A DNA stretch of 19,394 bases. It comes from 13-2-20CM-68-14 sp046733295 (GTDB taxonomy: Bacteria > Actinomycetota > Thermoleophilia > Gaiellales > Gaiellaceae). The notes below the pieces were generated by a model, which worked only from the letters and a program-made list of their open reading frames with translations, did not search any database and was not told the DNA's origin. The position numbers and the translations under genes were made by a program. The first letter of the stretch is position 1. The number at the start of each line of letters is the position of its first letter. Below are positions 14,110-19,394 of this stretch, one piece after another. The stretch spans positions 1-19,394 of the forward strand of contig JBKPOY010000016.1 in the NCBI GenBank assembly GCA_046733295.1, given 5' to 3'.

Positions 14110-15549
14110 ATGAGCGCGGCATATACACCCTCACGACTCAGTCATGCGTCGCGCCTCTACGGCGCGGGCACCATGACCGCGACTTTCCTGTTGTGCATTT
14201 TTCTGGCATGGCTGGTTGCGCACGAGAGGTACAAGCTCGCCGCGGCCGCGCTCGTGCTCGTGCCGCTCGGCGCATTCGTGCTGCATCGACGAGAGAACGG
14301 ATTGCTCTTGGGGCTCGGACTGATGCTTCTCGTCCCATGGTGGGTGACATTCGGATCCTCCGTGGCGAAAGTGGGTGCGGTGGCACCGGTGCTTGCCGCG
14401 CTCGGAGTCCTCGCCCCGCTGTTCGTCCTCGAACATAAGCGCAACGAGCTCGGCTTCATAGACCTGGCTTTCGCAGCCGTTCTCTTGGCGGCGACGGTCA
14501 GTTGGATCTTTATGGGCCCGTACACGCACAACTCCATCACGGCGTTCATCCTGCTCATCGCGCCATGCGGGTTCTACGTCGCCGCGCGAAGTCTCGATGA
14601 CGCGGGGTGGAAAGCCGCGTGCTGGATTTTGGTCGTGGGAGGCGCTCTCACGTCGTTGCCGTTGTTCTACGAGGCGCTGGTCATCCGTCGCCCGCTTTAC
14701 TGGAGCGCGAGCACGTATGCGTGGAATGCCGGCCCCGGCGGCCTGTTCCGTCCTGGTGGGGCTTTTGGCGGGCCACCGGCAGCAGTCAATGTCCTGGCAA
14801 TGACGAGTCTCTGTGGTCTCGCCCTTCTCGCCAGATCGACCCGCACCTCTCGCCGTTTCATCTGGCCGCTCGTGCTTGTCTCAGTCGCCGGAATGGTGAT
14901 CACCTTTACTCGGGCGGGGCTGATTGGCTTTGTCATCGGCGTCATCGTCTTCGTAATCCTCTGGCGGCCGGCTGTTCTCGGACAGCTGGCCTTCGGCATG
15001 GCGGCCGTCGCCGTTGCATTCGCACTAATCGTGCTGCCGCAGATCGGCGGCAAGAGCTGGTATCGGGAAGGGATAACTCGAGAGGGCACGCTCGCAAACC
15101 GGCAGTCTCGCTGGGACTTGGCGTGGCCGGTGATCACGAATACTTCGACGCACGTCGTCTTCGGTCACGGGATCAACAGTCTTCTTGTGGGACATCCCTC
15201 AGGATTGAAAGGGGAGCCGCAGGCCGATCTCGCCGCCGTCCCGATCCTGGTCAAGGACAGCCCACATAGCCAGTACATTCGCACGCTGCTCGAACAGGGC
15301 TTTCTGGGATTCGGACTGCTGCTCGTGTGGCTCCTCGGATCGATAGGGAAGGCGGTGAGCGCGGTCTCGCGGGCGAACGCGGGCGACCGCGCAGTTCTCG
15401 CCGGCAGCGTTGCCGGAATCGTGAGCTTCATGGTCGTTGCCTTGGTAGACGACAACCTTCGCGACCCGGCCGGATTCGCGATCGTTGCGCTGCTCTCCGG
15501 ATTCATCGCAGCGCGGACTCGACGGAGCCTGACTTCAAATGACTCCTGA
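14110..15549 (+). CDS. O-antigen ligase/polymerase-like membrane protein
   Basis: Polytopic membrane protein (479 residues, about a dozen hydrophobic helices) of the Wzy/WaaL O-antigen ligase superfamily. Family signs: FTRAGLIGFVIGVIVF near residue 265, the large extracytoplasmic loop with RQSRWDLAWPVI (about 330-342) and VFGHGINS, and KDSPHSQYIRTLLEQGF (about 383-399), which carries the conserved His. In a locus with Wzz and a flippase it most likely acts as the Wzy polymerase joining repeat units outside the membrane; attachment of polymer to a cell-wall or lipid acceptor is the alternative. ATG at 14110 has a GGAG only 2 nt upstream, so ATG at 14173 (just before the first helix) is possible. 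Confidence 0.85.
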   Translation: MSAAYTPSRLSHASRLYGAGTMTATFLLCIFLAWLVAHERYKLAAAALVLVPLGAFVLHRRENGLLLGLGLMLLVPWWVTFGSSVAKVGAVAPVLAALGVLAPLFVLEHKRNELGFIDLAFAAVLLAATVSWIFMGPYTHNSITAFILLIAPCGFYVAARSLDDAGWKAACWILVVGGALTSLPLFYEALVIRRPLYWSASTYAWNAGPGGLFRPGGAFGGPPAAVNVLAMTSLCGLALLARSTRTSRRFIWPLVLVSVAGMVITFTRAGLIGFVIGVIVFVILWRPAVLGQLAFGMAAVAVAFALIVLPQIGGKSWYREGITREGTLANRQSRWDLAWPVITNTSTHVVFGHGINSLLVGHPSGLKGEPQADLAAVPILVKDSPHSQYIRTLLEQGFLGFGLLLVWLLGSIGKAVSAVSRANAGDRAVLAGSVAGIVSFMVVALVDDNLRDPAGFAIVALLSGFIAARTRRSLTSNDS

Positions 15550-15602
15550 GATGTGTCATCGGCGAGTGTTTCCGGAGTGATCAAAACCATCAGTTGCCGA
15601 CG

Positions 15603-17144
15603 ATGACAACACACACGGAAATAAATCTCGCTCGGGTATTCGCCGGCACGCTCCCACTCAACGTCGGTGTACAAGCGCTCAGCTTCGCGGCCTGGGCCGC
15701 ATTCGCTCACGTTCTCGGTGCGGGTACTGATACCGACGCGTATCTACTCGGTTTGTCCGTGCCGTTGCTCGCCTACGGCATCATGCTGACAGCAATCCGC
15801 GTCGGCGTGATACCGGGCCTCACCGAAGAGGTCGCCAAGGGGGATGCCGCCGGGACGCGAGCCGCGAACGAGCTCTTCGCGGCTGCAATCATCGGGTCGG
15901 CGGCCATCGGGTTCGCCATCGCTGCGATTGCCGTCGCCGCAGCCCCACTCGTTCTCCGGCCCGATGCCGATTTGATCTTCAGAACTCGGCTGACAATCGT
16001 CGAGTTGTCGCCTCTCGCCGTGCTCGGCGCAACGACAGGCGTCCTGAGCGCGATCCTCGCGGTTCGCAGGAGCTTTGCGCCGGCGATTGCCGTTCTGGCG
16101 TTCGATCCCCTCCTGCGGGTCGGCCTTTTGCTCTCGCTGGGCGACAGGCTCGGCGTGCAGTCGCTCGTCATCGCCAATCTTGTAGGTGGGGCCGCCGCCG
16201 TTGCCGTGCTGTGGGCGCTCGTCCGGCATAACGGCATTCCGTTGGCGCTTATTCGCCCGGCCTCGACGGCCTTCGTTCGCTCCGTCGTCGGTGTCAGCGC
16301 CCCGCTCCTGATCAGTGCGAGCGTGATGACCGTGAACCCGATCATCGACCGCACGATGGCCGGAGACCTCTCGGCCGGAGGGGTCACGGCATTGGACCTC
16401 GGTATGCGGCTGGTGCCAGGGGGCCTCTTCGTCGCACTCGTCGTCGCTCCGCTGACGGCAACCTGGGCGGCGCGCAAGACGCACGGAGGATGGCCCGCGG
16501 TCCAGGAAAGCGTTCAGCGAGCGCTGACGACGGCCGCGATCGTGATCCTTCCGATCGTTGTGATCGGCTTCATCCTTCGGAGCCAGGCTGTCGGCTTCGT
16601 CTATCACGGCGGGGCGTACTCGGAGCACGCCGCTTCTGAGACGACGGCTGTGTTCGGCATGTCCTTGCTGGGGCTTCCGGCCCAGGTGTTGTCTGTCATC
16701 TTCTCGACGCTCTTCATCGTCCAGCGCGAGACGATCGTCCCGATGAAGATCGGCTTCGTGAACGTGGTTCTCAATGTTGGTTTGAACTTCGCCTTACGCC
16801 CGTGGCTCGGAGTCGCCGGTATCGCCCTCAGCACGACGCTGACGTACGCGATCCTCAACGTGGCGCAGGTGACGGCGGCGCGACGGCGCTGGGGGAGCTT
16901 CTTGTCAGGACCGGTTGCGATCCCACTCGTCGGCTTGTTCGGCGCGCTGATGGTTGGAGGTCTCGCGACGCTGGGAGCGCTACAACTTCTCCCTTCCGGG
17001 GGGTCGCGTGTCCAATCCCTCATCGCACTCCTCGTTGCCGGTGCTGCCGGGCTCGCCGTGTACGCGGCAGCGATCGTCCTCGGACGCGCCACCATCGGGA
17101 ACGGCACGCGTCCCCTCTTTCTGCGCTCTCGGCTGGAATCCTGA
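15603..17144 (+). CDS. MurJ/Wzx-like lipid-linked oligosaccharide flippase
   Basis: Membrane protein of about 513 residues with roughly 14 hydrophobic helices, MOP superfamily. MviN/MurJ-type features: TDAYLLGLSVP (about residues 43-53), the repeat-like segment NPIIDRTMAGDLSAGGVTALD followed by a hydrophobic helix near residues 240-285, and short basic cytoplasmic loops. In this locus it probably flips the undecaprenyl-linked repeat unit to the outer face (Wzx role); lipid II flipping is less likely because no peptidoglycan gene is nearby. ATG 15603 is taken as start; TTG 15594 is an in-frame alternative and no SD separates them. It is followed after 2 bp by the glycosyltransferase gene. Confidence 0.85.
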   Translation: MTTHTEINLARVFAGTLPLNVGVQALSFAAWAAFAHVLGAGTDTDAYLLGLSVPLLAYGIMLTAIRVGVIPGLTEEVAKGDAAGTRAANELFAAAIIGSAAIGFAIAAIAVAAAPLVLRPDADLIFRTRLTIVELSPLAVLGATTGVLSAILAVRRSFAPAIAVLAFDPLLRVGLLLSLGDRLGVQSLVIANLVGGAAAVAVLWALVRHNGIPLALIRPASTAFVRSVVGVSAPLLISASVMTVNPIIDRTMAGDLSAGGVTALDLGMRLVPGGLFVALVVAPLTATWAARKTHGGWPAVQESVQRALTTAAIVILPIVVIGFILRSQAVGFVYHGGAYSEHAASETTAVFGMSLLGLPAQVLSVIFSTLFIVQRETIVPMKIGFVNVVLNVGLNFALRPWLGVAGIALSTTLTYAILNVAQVTAARRRWGSFLSGPVAIPLVGLFGALMVGGLATLGALQLLPSGGSRVQSLIALLVAGAAGLAVYAAAIVLGRATIGNGTRPLFLRSRLES

Positions 17145-17146
17145 AA

Positions 17147-18310
17147 ATGTCGCGCAGCCCCCGCTATGACGTCGCGTTCTATGTGCCGTGGATGACGTCG
17201 CTCGTCACGGCCGAGGCGCAGGAGCCGTGGCCGGGGGGCGCGGAAACCCAGATAATGCTTGTTTCCCGCGCGCTCGCCGAGCGTGGGCTCTCGGTGTGTC
17301 TCGTTGTCTTCGACTTGCCGGGCGCGAGCGTCCCAAAGACTTTTGGCGGAGTGGAGATCGTCGTCCGTCCGCCGTATATGGCAGGTGGGAGCCTTGTCGG
17401 CCAGGCTCGGGAAGTTGCCGCGATTCGCAATGCTGTTCGTCGGGTCGATGCCGATATCGTCGTGACCCGCTGCGCGGGTTACCACGTCGGTTTGGTCGGT
17501 CTCTTCGCGAAGCTGTCGCGCCGAACGTTCGTCTACAGCAGCGCGGGAGTGCGCGATTTCAAAGAAAGGCTCTTCTTGACCAACTGGCGTGACCGAGTCT
17601 TGTTCCGGCTGGGTATCTCGCTTGCGGACGAGGTCGTCGTCCAAACGGACGAACAGGTCGATCTCTGCCAGCGGCGATTTGGAAGGACCCCCGTGCGGAT
17701 CAGGAGCGTGTGCGAGCCGGCGGAACAGAGTGACCGCGAGCCGGAGGCGTTCTTGTGGGTCGGCCGGATCGACCGGAACAAACGGCCTCTCGAATTCGTC
17801 GAGCTGGCTCGGCGACTTCCGGATGCCCAGTTCTGGATGGTCGCGACGCCCTCGCCATTTGCCAGCAGCACCGCTCCGCTATGGGAATCGCTCGAGCACG
17901 CGGCAAAGACGCTGCCGAACTTCCAGCTTTTGCCCCCCCGCCGTCGCCCTGAGCTACTGGAACTGATCGCACGGTCAGTAGCAGTCGTGAACACCTCCGA
18001 GTTCGAGGGAATGCCCAACATCTTCCTCGAGGCGTGGTCGCGAGGGATTCCCGCACTGACTCTCAACCACGATCCAGACAGCATCATCAGCCGTCACCAT
18101 CTCGGCGGGTTTGCCGACGGTGATGCTCATCGCCTGGCAGCACTCGCTGCAGAGCAATGGAGGGGTCGTGGCGACCGCAGTGCCTATGCTTCCCGGTGTC
18201 GAGCCTACGTCCACGAGGAGCACTCCGCGGAGACGGTGAGTCGTGACTGGGCTCGAGCATTGTCTCTCGCGGAGGTTGTCCCGGCCGAGCTAGGCATGGA
18301 GCTGAGCTAG
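17147..18310 (+). CDS. GT4-like glycosyltransferase
   Basis: Cytoplasmic GT-B fold enzyme (387 residues) that adds a sugar from a nucleotide donor to the lipid-linked unit. The N-terminal half has FYVPWM and the acceptor-side loop PGGAETQ (residues 29-35); the C-terminal half starts with FLWVGRIDRNKRPLEFVEL (202-220) and has the donor-binding EX7E motif, Glu287 and Glu295 in EFEGMPNIFLE. The start ATG is 2 bp after the flippase stop; the open frame upstream of it overlaps the flippase gene and is ignored. It ends 2 bp before the amidotransferase gene, so the three genes are one operon. The sugar and linkage are unknown. It is the only canonical glycosyltransferase in the window, so others probably lie further right. 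Confidence 0.92.
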   Translation: MSRSPRYDVAFYVPWMTSLVTAEAQEPWPGGAETQIMLVSRALAERGLSVCLVVFDLPGASVPKTFGGVEIVVRPPYMAGGSLVGQAREVAAIRNAVRRVDADIVVTRCAGYHVGLVGLFAKLSRRTFVYSSAGVRDFKERLFLTNWRDRVLFRLGISLADEVVVQTDEQVDLCQRRFGRTPVRIRSVCEPAEQSDREPEAFLWVGRIDRNKRPLEFVELARRLPDAQFWMVATPSPFASSTAPLWESLEHAAKTLPNFQLLPPRRRPELLELIARSVAVVNTSEFEGMPNIFLEAWSRGIPALTLNHDPDSIISRHHLGGFADGDAHRLAALAAEQWRGRGDRSAYASRCRAYVHEEHSAETVSRDWARALSLAEVVPAELGMELS

Positions 18311-18312
18311 CG

Positions 18313-19394
18313 ATGTGCGGGATCGCCGGGAAGATCGATTTTGACGGAGTCGTCGACGAAGCCGTGCTTCGGCGTATGTGCGGGGTTATGGAGCATCGAG
18401 GGCCGGATTCCTTGGGGATCTATGCCCGAGAGGGCGCAGGGTTGGGGATTCGCCGGCTGGCAATCATCGACGTCGCCGGCGGCGATCAGCCGATCTTCAA
18501 CGAAGACGGCACCGTCGTTGCTGTCGCGAACGCGGAAATCTACAACTACCAGTCGCTTCGAGACGACCTCTTGGCCCGCGGCCATCGCTTCTCGACGAAA
18601 TCTGACGTCGAGGTCCTCGTCCATCTCTACGAAGAGCTCGGAGACGAGCTGGTTCATCAGCTGCGAGGGATGTATGCATTTGCGATCTGGGACGTTCGAG
18701 CCCGCCGTCTGCTTTGCGCACGTGATCGCGTTGGAAAGAAGCCGCTCTTCTGGTCTCGTAACGGGAATACCGTCTCGTTCGGATCCGAAATACGAGCCTT
18801 GCTCGAGGACCCCGAGATCGACCGCAGCGTCGATCACACGGCACTTGCCGCCTACCTCACGCTCCAGTACGTTCCTCATCCGCTCAGCGCGTTCGAAAAG
18901 ATCGAGAAGCTGCCCCCGGCGTCGACGCTAACCGTCACGCGCGAAGGCGCAGCGATCCAGCGCTACTGGGCATTGGATTACTCGAAGAAGCCCGATGATG
19001 TTGCCGTCGACGAGCTCGCCGAGCAACTTCTCGGGCACATTCGCGAGGCGACGAGCATCCGGCTGATGAGCGAGGTCCCCCTTGGCGCATTTCTCTCCGG
19101 CGGAATCGACTCCAGCGCGGTTGTCGCCGCCATGGCGGAAAAAGTGCCGGGGAGGGTCAAGACCTTCTCCATCGGCTTCCGCGAAGCCGCCTTCGACGAG
19201 CTCCGGTGGGCTCGCGTCGTTGCGGAGCGCTTCGACACCGACCACCACGAATTCGTCGTCGAACCCGATGCTGCCAAGCTCCTACCCAAGCTGGCACGGC
19301 AATACGGCGAGCCTTTTGCCGATTCTTCGGCTATACCCAGTTTCTATCTAGCTGAGTTGGCGGGCCGACACGTCACGGTTGCGCTCAACGGGGA
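18313..19394 (+). CDS. asnB: Asparagine synthetase-like glutamine amidotransferase (3' part outside window)
   Basis: The reading frame is open to the window end, giving the first 360 residues of an expected 600 or so. The class II glutaminase domain begins with the catalytic Cys2 (MCGIAGK), HRGPDS (28-33), RRLAIID (47-53) and ARDRVGKKPLF (136-146). The synthetase domain starts with the ATP pyrophosphatase P-loop SGGIDSS (262-268). The usual NGEIYN oxyanion motif reads NAEIYN, with Ala74 instead of Gly. Enzymes of this family in polysaccharide loci often amidate sugar carboxylates or other acceptors rather than make asparagine; that could fit a uronic acid made by the neighbouring genes. The ATG is 2 bp after the glycosyltransferase stop. 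Confidence 0.93.
   Translation, partial: MCGIAGKIDFDGVVDEAVLRRMCGVMEHRGPDSLGIYAREGAGLGIRRLAIIDVAGGDQPIFNEDGTVVAVANAEIYNYQSLRDDLLARGHRFSTKSDVEVLVHLYEELGDELVHQLRGMYAFAIWDVRARRLLCARDRVGKKPLFWSRNGNTVSFGSEIRALLEDPEIDRSVDHTALAAYLTLQYVPHPLSAFEKIEKLPPASTLTVTREGAAIQRYWALDYSKKPDDVAVDELAEQLLGHIREATSIRLMSEVPLGAFLSGGIDSSAVVAAMAEKVPGRVKTFSIGFREAAFDELRWARVVAERFDTDHHEFVVEPDAAKLLPKLARQYGEPFADSSAIPSFYLAELAGRHVTVALNG

Noticed and set aside
16604..17644. Minus-strand 346-residue open frame across the flippase/glycosyltransferase junction
   Set aside because: Spans two well-supported genes in antisense and matches no family.

Overview
The window is high-GC bacterial chromosome (codon third positions are mostly G or C) whose gene content and order point to an actinobacterium. 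The housekeeping order dnaX - ybaB - recR - lysC - asd is typical of Actinobacteriota. A deep-branching class such as Thermoleophilia is my guess from general style only; no rRNA or other taxonomic marker is present.

Left half (1-6525), mostly core genes. A plus-strand cluster carries DNA polymerase III gamma/tau (dnaX), a 45-residue one-helix membrane protein, the nucleoid protein YbaB, a stand-alone cyclic-nucleotide-binding domain protein, and recR. A convergent aldo/keto reductase follows on the minus strand. After a divergent intergenic region with a REP-like palindrome comes the aspartate-pathway pair lysC-asd (8-nt overlap). It ends at a hairpin that also ends the next, convergent gene.

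Right half (6549-19394), a cell-surface polysaccharide locus of two divergent arms meeting at about 11855-11968. The minus-strand arm reads DegT-type sugar aminotransferase, left-handed beta-helix acetyltransferase, membrane polyprenyl-phosphate sugar-1-phosphate transferase, Gfo/Idh/MocA sugar dehydrogenase, and a NarL-type response regulator with a non-canonical receiver. The plus-strand arm reads a 73-residue free-standing LuxR-type HTH protein, a fused Wzz/tyrosine-kinase chain-length regulator, an O-antigen ligase/polymerase-like membrane protein, a MurJ/Wzx-like flippase, a GT4-like glycosyltransferase, and an asparagine-synthetase-like amidotransferase cut by the window end.

How they fit together (inference): the dehydrogenase, aminotransferase and acetyltransferase resemble the enzyme set that makes 3-acetamido sugars such as UDP-2,3-diacetamido-uronic acid. 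The amidotransferase could amidate that sugar or supply another amide. The phosphotransferase and glycosyltransferase build a lipid-linked unit, the flippase exports it, and the O-antigen ligase-like protein with the Wzz/kinase polymerises it to a controlled length. The two LuxR-type regulators share nearly the same recognition helix and frame the locus.

A recurring feature is a -10-like TANNNT hexamer (or close relative) exactly 6-7 nt before the start codon of first-in-unit genes (dnaX, recR, lysC, DegT, HTH protein), with no visible Shine-Dalgarno, suggesting leaderless mRNAs. I saw no rRNA, tRNA, CRISPR array, transposase or integrase. No gene-free stretch exceeds 300 bases; the longest are 4167-4349, 9998-10170 and 7257-7418, described below.
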